A DNA stretch of 64,000 nt from Bacteroidales bacterium (lineage in GTDB: Bacteria > Bacteroidota > Bacteroidia > Bacteroidales > P3): the NCBI GenBank assembly GCA_017616895.1, contig JAFZXE010000005.1, positions 1 to 64,000 on the forward strand, read 5' to 3'. The translations under genes and the position numbers were made by a program. Within the stretch, counting starts at the first letter, position 1. The number at the start of each line of letters is the position of its first letter. Below are positions 43,532 through 52,196 of the stretch, piece by piece. The notes under the pieces are model-generated. The model saw only the letters and a list, made by a program, of their open reading frames with translations, had not been told where the DNA came from and made no database searches.

Positions 43532-43924
43532 ATGAAACGGATAAAGATAGTTCTTTTAATGGCAGGCGCGATACTGATGGCTGTATCGTGTCAGAAACCG
43601 TTTGTTCCTGAAAAGACGATGCTTTACGGCACTTGGGTTAGCGGAGACACGCACTATCGGTTTGACAACACCTACCGCGACTACGAGCTGTTCGACAGCA
43701 CCACCGTTAAGGTCAATGGCGCCTACTGGAACCCCTCCGACGACGTGAGCGAGGACGAGGCCCAGGCGGTCATCTGGTCGCTCGACGAAGCGGATATCAC
43801 CGTGGTCAAGCAGATGTATATGGGTGGCAAGGTGCCTCATAGCTACACCATTACCGCTCTCACCCCGACCACTATGACCTGGAAAGACAACTATAACGCA
43901 ACCACAACATTCACAAAGCAATGA
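43532..43924 (+). CDS. Small lipoprotein, lipocalin-like
   Basis: The 130-residue protein has a lipobox AVSC with the lipidated cysteine at residue 20. The mature domain has WVSGDTHYRF near 35-44 and TMTWKDNYNATTTFTK at the end, a beta-rich pattern like Bacteroidota lipocalin-type lipoproteins (GTW...YRF...). Its stop overlaps the start of the AsmA-like gene by four bases, so both are probably co-expressed and may share a role at the cell envelope. Confidence 0.7.
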   Translation: MKRIKIVLLMAGAILMAVSCQKPFVPEKTMLYGTWVSGDTHYRFDNTYRDYELFDSTTVKVNGAYWNPSDDVSEDEAQAVIWSLDEADITVVKQMYMGGKVPHSYTITALTPTTMTWKDNYNATTTFTKQ

Positions 43925-46900
43925 CAACCGAGGTTACAGAGCGACCGACGAAACGCATGCCCAAATGGCTTAAGGCCACACTCATCTCGCTGGGCGGCAT
44001 CCTGGGTTTGGTGGTTGTGGCCGTCGCGGTGGTTTGCTGGATAGTGTTCTCGCCCTCCAAGCTCACCTCGATAGTCAACAAGGTGGCGAAAGACGTGGTT
44101 ACTTGCGAGGTCGATTTCGAGCGGGTGAGTCTCTCACTCTTCAAGACCTTCCCCTACGCGGGATTGGATGTGCACAACGTCACGTTGGTCAACCCCGTCG
44201 AGGGTGCGCCAAGCGACACCTTGGCTCATATCTCCGACCTGATTCTCGCCGTCAACGCCAAACAGTTCATCCATCACGGCGACATCGTGGTGAAACAGCT
44301 TCTGCTCGAAGGCACGATGGCCAACATCTACGTCTCCGACAACGGTGTAGCCAACTACGACATACTTCCGCCCGACGAGGACACCACCTCCGAAAGCAAA
44401 CCTTTCAAGTTGCCCGACTATATCGATATCGAGAAGGTGAAGATTAGCCACCTCGACGCCAACTACAACGACTATCACAGCGGCCTGTTCGCCGAGGTCA
44501 ACGATTTCGGAGCCACCGTCAAAGGCGGCTGGCAGGATGCCAAAGCCAACCTCGACGCCGAAATCAAATCCAAAGAGCTCTCCCTCGTCACCGCCGACAG
44601 TCTTCAGAACGAGAAGCTTACCGTCTCGCTCTCCAAACTCAAAATCAGCGCCGACGGCAAGATGAAAGACTCCACTTCGGCCGACGCGAAACTGAAGGTC
44701 AACCTCTCCGACATAGTGCTGTACACCTGCGACACCGCCGGTGCCGAGGTCGTCTCGGCGACTTTCGACAAGCTGCAGCTTTCGGCCGACGCACGCGGCT
44801 GGCTCAACGATATGGCCGGCTCGCTCAAGCTCTCGCTGCCCAAAGGCGATGTGTCGGTCTCTGGTATGGATTATGTCACCGAGCCGCTCAAGTCGCGCAA
44901 AGGCGACCTCCTCTCTCTGAAAGCTCCCTTCAAGCTTAATCTCGACAACCGCTCGCTCTCCCTCACCGACGCCGAGCTCTCGGTTGCCGAATGGGCGCTG
45001 CAGGTGGCCGGCGACGTCGAGTTGCCCCGCGAAGAGCGTCCGCTCAACCTCAACCTCGCCTTCAACACCAGCCGCTGGGATGCCGGCGAACTGCTCAAAG
45101 TCCTACCGGCCAAGTTCACCTCTTGGAAAAAAGGTATGACGCTCGACGCCGACCTCCAGGTTACCGACGGCAAAGTCGTGGGTGTGGTCACCGACAGCAC
45201 GATGCCTAAAATCGACGCACGAGTCGAGCTGCGCGACGGCAAGTTCTACTACTCCAAGGCCGTCCCCTATCATATAAATAATGTGGCGGGCGATGTCGTC
45301 GCCGACCTCGACCTGAACAAAGGCGCCGTCTCTAACGTCAAGATTGAACGCCTCGATGCCGACGTCGATAAGAACCACGTGAGCGTCAAAGGAACCCTCC
45401 TCGACCTCATGGGCCGTCAGGATTTGGACGCCGACCTCAAAGCCCGACTCGATATAGCCGACCTCGAACCCTTCCTCGACAGCGTGCCCGTCGATGTTAA
45501 GGGCAATGCCAACATAGCGGTACACCTCAGAGCGCTCGTCAAAAACCTCACCGCCCTCGACCTCACCAAGATCAAGGCCCAAGGCTCGGTGGTGGTCGAT
45601 AAGCTCGATGTGGTTTACGACACAATCCACGCCACTTCGCCCAGGTTGAATGTTGACCTGCAGCTGCCGGCCATCCGCCGCACCGCCAAAGTGGGCGAGG
45701 TCTTGTCGGCCCAAATTTCCAGCCAGACACTCAACGTCGAGATGCCCAACCAGAAAATCGACGCCTCGCTCAACAACGTGATCATCGACGTGGGACTCTC
45801 CAATGTGCTCGAGAAAGGCACGCCGCTGGCCGTCGCCTTCGACATCAAGACCGCCGCCGTCAAAGCCTCGATGGACACCATCGACCTCAACACCAACTCC
45901 CTCGCCCTCGACGGCAGCATCAAGTACGACTCCACCAAGCGCAACCTCCTCAAACAGCTCAACCCCGACCTCGACATCGACCTGCGCAACGCGCGCCTGA
46001 AGCTGCCCGGAAGCAACGAGCCGCTCATCATGCCCGTCTTCAAGTTCAACTACAAGCCCGAGCTTTGTCAGATTCAGGAACTCGACCTCCATTTCGGCAT
46101 GAGCGACTACCATCTCGACGGCTCCGTCACCGGACTTGAAGATTGGCTCAACCACGAAGCCATGCTCAAGGGCACACTCAACTTCACCTCCAACTATACC
46201 GACCTCGACCAGCTCCTCGACATTATAAGCGGCATCGGCGTCGAGAAAGACACCCTCGAGCGGCAGCGCCAGGAAGACCACGTAGCCAAGGAGGCCAACC
46301 CCTTCATCGTACCCAAGGATGTCGATTTCCGCCTCAACACACGCATCAACCACACCTCCGCATTTGGCAACGAGCTCAGCTCTGTCGCCGGCGGCATCAC
46401 CATCAAGGACGGCACCATGCTCTGCGACCAGATCGGTTTCGTATGCAAAGCCGCCAAGATGCAGCTTACCGCTGTCTATAAATCGCCGCGCGTCAACCAC
46501 CTCTTCCTCGGTTTCGACTTCCATCTGCTTGACATACAGATTGCCGAACTCATCGACATGATACCCTATATCGACACCATCGTGCCGATGCTCGCCTCCT
46601 TCGACGGCAACGCCGACTTCCACCTCGCCGCCGAGACCTACCTCAACGCCTACTACAAACCCAAGATGAGCACCCTCCTCGGCGCCGCCGCCATCACGGG
46701 TAAAGACCTCGTGGTGCTCGACAGCAAGACCTTCGACCAGATCGCCAAGCTCCTCATGTTCAAGAAGAGCACCGTCAACAAGATCGACACCCTCGATGTC
46801 GAGATCGCTGTCTTCGACCGCGAAGCCGAGGTCTATCCCTTCGTCATCACTATGGACAAGTACAAGGTCTGTGCCGCCGGCCGCCACAACCTCGACAACG

Positions 46901-47139
46901 CCTACGACTACCATATCGAGCTCCTCAAGAGTCCGTTGCCCACTCGTCTCGCCGTTGACATCAACGGAGTGATGCCAAAGCTCAACTTCAAGCTCGGCAA
47001 AGTCAAATACGCCGAACTCTACAAGCCCGAGCGTCAGAACGCCGTGCAGCAGCGCACGATGGCCCTGAAAAACATGATACGCCAATCCCTCGAACGCAAC
47101 GTAAAAGAAGAAACCCGCAACGCAAAGAGGTTCGATTAG
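43921..47139 (+). CDS. AsmA-like family protein
   Basis: The 1072-residue protein has one N-terminal transmembrane helix (about residues 19-42) and a long, beta-rich periplasmic region of repeated LDADL/VDLDL-type strands, as in the AsmA/TamB-like bridge proteins. These are thought to move lipids between membranes. The C-terminal AsmA_2-like part has DGNADFHLAAET near 894-905 and VDINGVMPKLNFKLGKVKY near 1012-1030. The gene is GC-rich with C-ending codons, and this produces long open frames on the opposite strand that are not genes. It is coupled to the small lipoprotein upstream (ATGA overlap). Confidence 0.82.
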   Translation: MTTEVTERPTKRMPKWLKATLISLGGILGLVVVAVAVVCWIVFSPSKLTSIVNKVAKDVVTCEVDFERVSLSLFKTFPYAGLDVHNVTLVNPVEGAPSDTLAHISDLILAVNAKQFIHHGDIVVKQLLLEGTMANIYVSDNGVANYDILPPDEDTTSESKPFKLPDYIDIEKVKISHLDANYNDYHSGLFAEVNDFGATVKGGWQDAKANLDAEIKSKELSLVTADSLQNEKLTVSLSKLKISADGKMKDSTSADAKLKVNLSDIVLYTCDTAGAEVVSATFDKLQLSADARGWLNDMAGSLKLSLPKGDVSVSGMDYVTEPLKSRKGDLLSLKAPFKLNLDNRSLSLTDAELSVAEWALQVAGDVELPREERPLNLNLAFNTSRWDAGELLKVLPAKFTSWKKGMTLDADLQVTDGKVVGVVTDSTMPKIDARVELRDGKFYYSKAVPYHINNVAGDVVADLDLNKGAVSNVKIERLDADVDKNHVSVKGTLLDLMGRQDLDADLKARLDIADLEPFLDSVPVDVKGNANIAVHLRALVKNLTALDLTKIKAQGSVVVDKLDVVYDTIHATSPRLNVDLQLPAIRRTAKVGEVLSAQISSQTLNVEMPNQKIDASLNNVIIDVGLSNVLEKGTPLAVAFDIKTAAVKASMDTIDLNTNSLALDGSIKYDSTKRNLLKQLNPDLDIDLRNARLKLPGSNEPLIMPVFKFNYKPELCQIQELDLHFGMSDYHLDGSVTGLEDWLNHEAMLKGTLNFTSNYTDLDQLLDIISGIGVEKDTLERQRQEDHVAKEANPFIVPKDVDFRLNTRINHTSAFGNELSSVAGGITIKDGTMLCDQIGFVCKAAKMQLTAVYKSPRVNHLFLGFDFHLLDIQIAELIDMIPYIDTIVPMLASFDGNADFHLAAETYLNAYYKPKMSTLLGAAAITGKDLVVLDSKTFDQIAKLLMFKKSTVNKIDTLDVEIAVFDREAEVYPFVITMDKYKVCAAGRHNLDNAYDYHIELLKSPLPTRLAVDINGVMPKLNFKLGKVKYAELYKPERQNAVQQRTMALKNMIRQSLERNVKEETRNAKRFD

Positions 47140-47282
47140 GTGCGTGGGTAATTGAAAATTGAAAAGACAATATTGCCCCCTCGACCATTGACTCATCAGT
47201 TAAAAGATAAGAAAACTGGAATATTTCTTCAATAATTTGAATTATTTCTCTCCGAAAACAAACAATTAAACAATAAACAATC

Positions 47283-49337
47283 ATGAACGAAAAAATCCTC
47301 CAAGACCTCGCCCAGCTGGGCATCACCGACGTCAAGTCCCTTCACTATAACCCCACCTACGAAGAACTCTTCGACTTCGAGATGGACCCCTCACTCGAGG
47401 GCTACGACAAAGGCCAGCTCACCGAGCTCGACGCCGTCAACGTCATGACCGGCATCTATACCGGCCGCTCGCCCAAAGACAAATATATCGTCATGGACGA
47501 GAACTCCAAGGACACCGTCTGGTGGACCACCGACGGCTATAAGAACGACAACCACCCCATGAGCGAAGAAGTGTGGCGTCAGATGCGCGACCTCGCCAAA
47601 CGTCAGCTCTGCGGCAAAGACCTCTTCGTCGTCGATGCCTTCTGCGGCGCCAACAAAGACACCCGCATGTCCGTCCGCTTCGTCATGGAAGTCGCTTGGC
47701 AGGCCCATTTCGTCCGCAATATGTTCATCAAACCCACCGACGACGAGCTCAAGACCTTCACCCCCAACTTCACCGTCTATGCCGCCTCCAAGGCCAAGGT
47801 CGAAAACTATAAAGAGCTCGGCCTCAACAGCGACACCTGCGTCGCCTTCAACGTCACCTCGCGCGAGCAGGTCATCCTCAACACCTGGTACGGCGGTGAG
47901 ATGAAGAAAGGCATGTTCTCCATGATGAACTACTACCTCCCCCTTCAGGGCATCGCAGCCATGCACTGCTCCGCCAATACCGACATGCAGGGCAAACATA
48001 CCGCCATCTTCTTCGGCCTCTCCGGCACAGGCAAGACCACCCTCTCCACCGACCCCAAACGTCTCCTCATCGGCGACGACGAGCACGGCTGGGATGACGA
48101 CGGCGTCTTCAACTTCGAAGGCGGCTGCTACGCCAAAGTCATCAACCTCGACAAAGACAGCGAGCCCGACATCTACAACGCCATACGCCGCAACGCTCTC
48201 CTCGAGAACGTCACCGTTGACAAAGACGGCAAGATAGACTTCGCCGACAAATCCGTCACCGAGAACACCCGCGTCTCCTATCCCATCGACCATATCGAGA
48301 AGATCGTCCGTCCCGTCTCCGCAGCACCCGCTGCCGACAACGTCATCTTCCTCTCGGCCGACGCTTTCGGCGTCCTGCCTCCCGTCTCGGTGCTCACCCC
48401 CGACCAGTGCAAATACTACTTCCTCAGCGGCTTCACCGCTAAGCTCGCCGGCACCGAACGCGGCATCACCGAGCCCACGCCCACCTTCAGTGCCTGCTTC
48501 GGCCAGGCCTTCCTCGAGCTCCATCCCACCAAGTATGCCGAAGAGCTCGTGAAGCGTATGGAGAAATCCGGCGCCAAGGCTTATCTCGTCAATACCGGCT
48601 GGAACGGAACCGGCAAGCGCATCTCCATCAAGGACACCCGCGGCATCATCGACGCCATCCTCGACGGCTCCATCCTTAAGGCTCAAACCAAGAAGATACC
48701 CTATTTCGACTTCGAGGTGCCCACCGCACTCCCAGGCGTTGACCCCAAGATTCTCGACCCGCGCGACACCTATGCCGACGCAAAGGTGTGGGACGAGAAA
48801 GCACGCGACCTCGCAGCCCGTTTCATCAAAAACTTCGAGAAGTTCACCACCAACCCCGAAGGCAAGAAACTCGTCGCCGCCGGCCCGAAAAACAATGAAA
48901 CACCAACAAATAATAGTATTAACCAAAATTCAAAAAATATGGAAAAACTACGTACCAACCGCGGTCTGCTCAAAACCATCCTGCTCTCCGCAATCACCTT
49001 CGGCATCTATGCTCTCGTTGTGTACTGCCACATGTCGAGCGAAATCAACAAGATCGCTACCAAGTATGACGGCAAGCACACCATGTTCTTCCTCTGGGTA
49101 TGCCTGCTCTCTGGCCTCACCCTGGGCATCCTCCCGCTTGTGTGGATTCACAAGTTCTGCAACCGTATCGACGCCGAAATGACCCGTCGCGGCATTGAGC
49201 ACAACTTCAGCTCCAATACCTGGTGGGGTTGGGGATTCTTCGGTTCACTCATCATCGTCGGACCCTTCATCTTCATGTACAGACTTTTCAAGAACTTCAA
49301 CGCCCTCTGCGCCAACTTCAACGAGAAAGGCGAATAA
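47283..49337 (+). CDS. pckA: PEP carboxykinase (ATP) fused in frame to a DUF4234-type membrane protein
   Basis: Residues 1-536 are a complete ATP-dependent PEP carboxykinase: [11 protein letters not shown] near 56-66, [13 protein letters not shown] near 242-254, [22 protein letters not shown] near 262-283, finishing at AAGPK. No stop follows. A 16-residue Asn/Thr/Ser-rich linker (537-552), which looks like translated spacer, leads into Met553. From there about 130 residues resemble a separate DUF4234 protein ([18 protein letters not shown] and two further hydrophobic helices, then FKNFNALC). The ATG at 48939 could still start that protein independently. This is either a recent stop-codon loss, giving a membrane-tethered enzyme, or a sequencing error in the stop region. 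A terminator follows at 49361. Confidence 0.85.
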   Translation: MNEKILQDLAQLGITDVKSLHYNPTYEELFDFEMDPSLEGYDKGQLTELDAVNVMTGIYTGRSPKDKYIVMDENSKDTVWWTTDGYKNDNHPMSEEVWRQMRDLAKRQLCGKDLFVVDAFCGANKDTRMSVRFVMEVAWQAHFVRNMFIKPTDDELKTFTPNFTVYAASKAKVENYKELGLNSDTCVAFNVTSREQVILNTWYGGEMKKGMFSMMNYYLPLQGIAAMHCSANTDMQGKHTAIFFGLSGTGKTTLSTDPKRLLIGDDEHGWDDDGVFNFEGGCYAKVINLDKDSEPDIYNAIRRNALLENVTVDKDGKIDFADKSVTENTRVSYPIDHIEKIVRPVSAAPAADNVIFLSADAFGVLPPVSVLTPDQCKYYFLSGFTAKLAGTERGITEPTPTFSACFGQAFLELHPTKYAEELVKRMEKSGAKAYLVNTGWNGTGKRISIKDTRGIIDAILDGSILKAQTKKIPYFDFEVPTALPGVDPKILDPRDTYADAKVWDEKARDLAARFIKNFEKFTTNPEGKKLVAAGPKNNETPTNNSINQNSKNMEKLRTNRGLLKTILLSAITFGIYALVVYCHMSSEINKIATKYDGKHTMFFLWVCLLSGLTLGILPLVWIHKFCNRIDAEMTRRGIEHNFSSNTWWGWGFFGSLIIVGPFIFMYRLFKNFNALCANFNEKGE

Positions 49338-49360
49338 AAGTTCAACCCTACACAACAAAC

Positions 49361-49391
49361 AAAAGCCGTGCCCTCAAAAAGCACGGCTTTT
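49361..49391 (+). terminator. Intrinsic terminator after pckA fusion
   Basis: AAAAGCCGTGC (49361-49371) pairs perfectly with GCACGGCTTTT (49381-49391) and ends in a T-run. The hairpin would also work in the minus direction. Confidence 0.9.
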
Positions 49392-49409
49392 CCTTTAGCC
49401 CATCACACC

Positions 49410-49495
49410 ACAACTCTGGTCACAGGTCACTGATCACAGGTCACAGGTTATATGTTATAGGTTATAGGTCACAGATCATAGGTCACAGGTAACTT
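49410..49495. repeat. GGTCACAG octamer repeats, left flank of the 36-bp-repeat gene array
   Basis: About nine copies of GGTCACAG or GGTTATAG run in tandem. The same family reappears at 52144-52196, so the two arrays bracket the 49.5-52.1 kb gene block. The spacer 49496-49677 shows no gene. Confidence 0.85.
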
Positions 49496-49677
49496 GAAAC
49501 TTGTGTCGAAGACCATGAGTACCGCTAATTAATTGAATTTTTCGAGTGCAGCCAGCGTCAAAAGCGATCCTACGCCTCCACGAAGATGGCGTCGTAGAAT
49601 CTACCAAATACAGTCTCTGCTGAAAACTGAAGAAAGAACTGTAACACAATAAAACCAACAACCCAGTGTGCACAAAA

Positions 49678-49703
49678 GGAAAGCCCTTTCCATAGGGCTT
49701 TCC
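49678..49703 (-). terminator. Terminator hairpin at the 3' end of the minus-strand lipoprotein genes
   Basis: GGAAAGCCCT (49678-49687) and AGGGCTTTCC (49694-49703) form a 10-bp stem. On the minus strand it is followed by TTTTG. Confidence 0.75.
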
Positions 49704-49705
49704 GC

Positions 49706-49741
49706 GTTTTAATCGCCTAACATAATGGAGGTATTACAACT
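49706..49741. repeat. 36-bp repeat, copy 1 of 3
   Basis: GTTTTAATCGCCTAACATAA begins the copy. It shares 31 of 36 bases with copy 2 and 32 of 36 with copy 3, without gaps. It lies 15 bases downstream of the stop of the gene at 49757. The ends are imperfect inverted repeats (GTTTTAAT against ATTACAAC). Confidence 0.85.
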
Positions 49742-49756
49742 AAACATATATTTTAA

Positions 49757-50047
49757 TTACAGCTTCTCCAATAGCAGTTCTATTGTACGTTCGTTAACAG
49801 CCTTATTAAGCTGATAATCTCTTTCAGAAACCTTGCCCTCTAAATGTTGCAGTTCAAGGTCATCAAGTTCTTGTTGTATGGTTTTTATCTGTTCTAAAAG
49901 TGCATCATCCATGGAAGTGGTGTTTGTCTGTGAAACAGAATCTAGCACTGATTCATATTTGTTTGAACCCGTGTTGTTACAGCCACACAGCAACAATGAG
50001 GATAAGAGTAGTAACGTGCCAATTATTGAAAAAACTTTATGTCTCAT
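49757..50047 (-). CDS. Small lipoprotein with coiled-coil tail
   Basis: The 96-residue protein has a lipobox LCGC with lipidated cysteine 23, a short Asn/Ser tether and a helical segment (about residues 46-96) rich in Glu/Gln/Leu that is probably a coiled coil. It starts three bases after the stop of the upstream lipoprotein gene (50051-50971), so the two form one unit. The family is unknown; the two proteins may interact at the membrane. Confidence 0.7.
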   Translation of the reverse strand: MRHKVFSIIGTLLLLSSLLLCGCNNTGSNKYESVLDSVSQTNTTSMDDALLEQIKTIQQELDDLELQHLEGKVSERDYQLNKAVNERTIELLLEKL

Positions 50048-50050
50048 CTT

Positions 50051-50971
50051 TTATAGTTTGTTCTTATTGAATATTTTAACAACCTGATACTGCGAATCGA
50101 AATCATCCACTGTTAAATTTGAAGCCATGTCACTGCCGTTTGAAACATAACCAACAGGAGGATTTGAGAGTATGGAAGCATGTCTTTCCAAACAACCAGT
50201 CTTTTTCATTACAACAAAGATTACCTCATTTTGATATGACTTTTTTATTGCGGCGGCATTTGAGAATGAAATCGTTGATGTATGAGCAAAGTCATTCCCG
50301 TAATCAGCGTAATTGCCTAAATACTCACCATAACCTGCCCAACGAGAAAATCTGTATGACATTTCTGACAATTTTACAAGTTTTCCATTGGAATAGGAAT
50401 AAACGCCTATTGGGGGTAATTTGGGGTCTTTATCTTTTGATGTGATTGATAGTTTGGTAAGGACAAATATTTCGTCTTTTTCAGCATCTTGATAATGCCA
50501 TGAATCATCATAGGCATCAGATACCCATCGTTTGCCCATAGAAATTGATTTAATATTTGCAGTGTTATTATCAAATGTAATGTTTGTACTTTCTTTTAAT
50601 ATCTTAAATCCCAATGCTCTTTTTTGAGCTTCTTTCTCAGCTTTTTCCTTGGATTCTTTTTCGGCCTTTTCTCTGGCTTCTTTTTCAGCTTTTTCTATCT
50701 TGTTAACGATACCTTCTGCCTCTGAAGCCTCAGGAGAAGATGGGAACTTTTTGATTAATTTGTTCAATACGACCTTCGCAGAATCGTTACGATTGTTAGC
50801 AATAAGCTCGTGACCTAGTGCAAGAAGATTTGTCGGAGTGTTTTGAAGTTCCTCGACCTGTTCTTTGAGAGCCTGATTCTCTTTTTGTAATGCTTCATAC
50901 TCATCTCGACTAAAATTGTCGCAAGAAACAATAATTAGAACCAGACTTAACCATAGTAAACCTTTTTTCAT
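50051..50971 (-). CDS. Lipoprotein with coiled coil and TPR-like region
   Basis: The 306-residue protein starts MKKGLLWLSLVLIIVSC (lipidated cysteine 17). Residues 22-45 form a coiled coil, 48-92 resemble a tetratricopeptide unit (LALGHELIANNRNDSAKVVL), and 92-120 are a charged Lys/Glu/Ala helix. The C-terminal 190 residues form an unfamiliar domain with aromatic-rich RFSRWAGYGEYLGNYADYG near 208-226. It is not assigned to a family. It lies between copies 1 and 2 of the 36-bp repeat, with a partner lipoprotein gene directly downstream. Confidence 0.65.
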   Translation of the reverse strand: MKKGLLWLSLVLIIVSCDNFSRDEYEALQKENQALKEQVEELQNTPTNLLALGHELIANNRNDSAKVVLNKLIKKFPSSPEASEAEGIVNKIEKAEKEAREKAEKESKEKAEKEAQKRALGFKILKESTNITFDNNTANIKSISMGKRWVSDAYDDSWHYQDAEKDEIFVLTKLSITSKDKDPKLPPIGVYSYSNGKLVKLSEMSYRFSRWAGYGEYLGNYADYGNDFAHTSTISFSNAAAIKKSYQNEVIFVVMKKTGCLERHASILSNPPVGYVSNGSDMASNLTVDDFDSQYQVVKIFNKNKL

Positions 50972-50994
50972 AATTGTTTGTTTTTTGTATTATA

Positions 50995-51030
50995 GTTTTA
51001 GTTACCTAACATAATGGAGGTGTTATAACT
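50995..51030. repeat. 36-bp repeat, copy 2 of 3
   Basis: GTTTTAGTTACCTAACATAA opens this copy, in the same orientation as the other two. It lies 70 bases downstream of the DUF4268 gene stop and 23 bases upstream of the start of the next lipoprotein gene. Confidence 0.85.
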
Positions 51031-51100
51031 GTATGGTTCGCCGTTTCGTATTAATTTCATCATAGCATTATTATTATTGCAGGTTGAAAGAATTTCTTTA

Positions 51101-52060
51101 CTACTTTATCTTCCTAATATCCCCGTAATAGGGTTTTACAATCTTGTGCAATTCCATCATCGTCTTATGCATCCAATCAAACAGTCTCAACCAATCTGAT
51201 TTGTCCCTGATGTCTGCTTCCAATTTAACACCCACATAGGAGGCATTCTTCTCATCCAACCTTTTCCATTCAATTTTCTTGCATTGGAGACCGTCTATCT
51301 GAACCTTGCACTTGTTCTCTATCAAATCATATCTTGATTTGTTCTGGGATGGATTGTCTCCACCCAAATATATCTGTACCCCAATCCAGTTCTTAACTGT
51401 AAGGATGTTAGCATAGTGGAAGCCGGCAATGCCCACACGGAAATCACTCCAATGGTCAGTGGTGGCACGAGCGTGTGTAAGAGAATCAAGCCCCTTTTTA
51501 TCCACGAAGTCAAAGTAGGCATTCCAGAAATCAAGTCTCAACTTTTCGGTCTCTGTATTACCGGAAACCTGTTTCTTGATGGTTTTTGACCAGTTGTTCG
51601 GTTTGGCAACGATGTCAAACTGCGGCGCCAATGCACTATCACCAATCTTGAATAGTCTTACCTCAATGCCGAAGAAGTTATAGTTGTCATCGGTAATGCT
51701 GTTGAGCCAGTCGATGGCAGCCCTGTGCTCTTCATCAAAAGATTTTGCGATCCAGATGGCAGTGTATGCATCAAGTCCGGAACAGTATGTGATTACCTTA
51801 CCAAGATGGTCGTGGTCTGTCTTTTCTAACTGGTTCTCTATAACAACACACCTGTCTGTGTTGATGTCCTTGCAGAGTATGTCAGCAGAGAATGTCCCGA
51901 CCTTTGCTTCTTGCTCCTGTACCTCCAATTCCATTCCTACTGTATCTCCAAGAAGGTTGATGTTGTCATCTTCTGCAAGCCAAGGTGTGAAATCCTTAGC
52001 CTCGTCTTTCCAGAAGTCTCGTAGTTCTACTTTTTCAAGTCTTCCAAGTTGTGCTTTCAT
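51101..52060 (-). CDS. DUF4268 domain protein, PD-(D/E)XK-like
   Basis: The 319-residue protein has an N-terminal nuclease-like part: ADILCKD near 59-65 followed by CVVIENQLEKTDHDHLGK near 71-88, the D...ExQ pattern of restriction-like folds. The C-terminal DUF4268 domain has LDFWNAYFDFVDKKG near 174-188 and aromatic blocks. Such proteins are common as stand-alone accessory genes and are thought to belong to restriction or defence. It lies alone between copies 2 and 3 of the 36-bp repeat. Confidence 0.8.
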   Translation of the reverse strand: MKAQLGRLEKVELRDFWKDEAKDFTPWLAEDDNINLLGDTVGMELEVQEQEAKVGTFSADILCKDINTDRCVVIENQLEKTDHDHLGKVITYCSGLDAYTAIWIAKSFDEEHRAAIDWLNSITDDNYNFFGIEVRLFKIGDSALAPQFDIVAKPNNWSKTIKKQVSGNTETEKLRLDFWNAYFDFVDKKGLDSLTHARATTDHWSDFRVGIAGFHYANILTVKNWIGVQIYLGGDNPSQNKSRYDLIENKCKVQIDGLQCKKIEWKRLDEKNASYVGVKLEADIRDKSDWLRLFDWMHKTMMELHKIVKPYYGDIRKIK

Positions 52061-52116
52061 ATATTGAAGTGCTTTATTTTCGTAATAAGATTATTTTAGT
52101 TTTGCCAGCCCTGTGA

Positions 52117-52152
52117 GTTTTAATTGCTTAGCATAATGGAGGTATTACAACA
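52117..52152. repeat. 36-bp repeat, copy 3 of 3
   Basis: GTTTTAATTGCTTAGCATAA opens this copy. It lies 31 bases downstream of the stop at 52184 and 56 bases upstream of the DUF4268 ATG. GGTCACAG octamers begin at its right end. Confidence 0.85.
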
Positions 52153-52196
52153 TGGTCACTGACCGCAGGTCACAGGTTATAGGTCACAGGTCACTG
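52144..52196. repeat. GGTCACAG octamer repeats, right flank of the gene array
   Basis: Five to six units of GGTCAC(A/T)G/GGTTATAG in tandem, the same family as at 49410-49495, running into the last codons of the gene at 52184. Confidence 0.75.

Noticed and set aside
45103-47196. Long open frame on the minus strand opposite the AsmA-like gene (and another opposite pckA, 47391-48926)
   Set aside because: It mirrors the GC-rich, C-ending codon use of the real genes; composition is skewed to Val/Glu/Gly with no domains, and the plus-strand genes are unambiguous.
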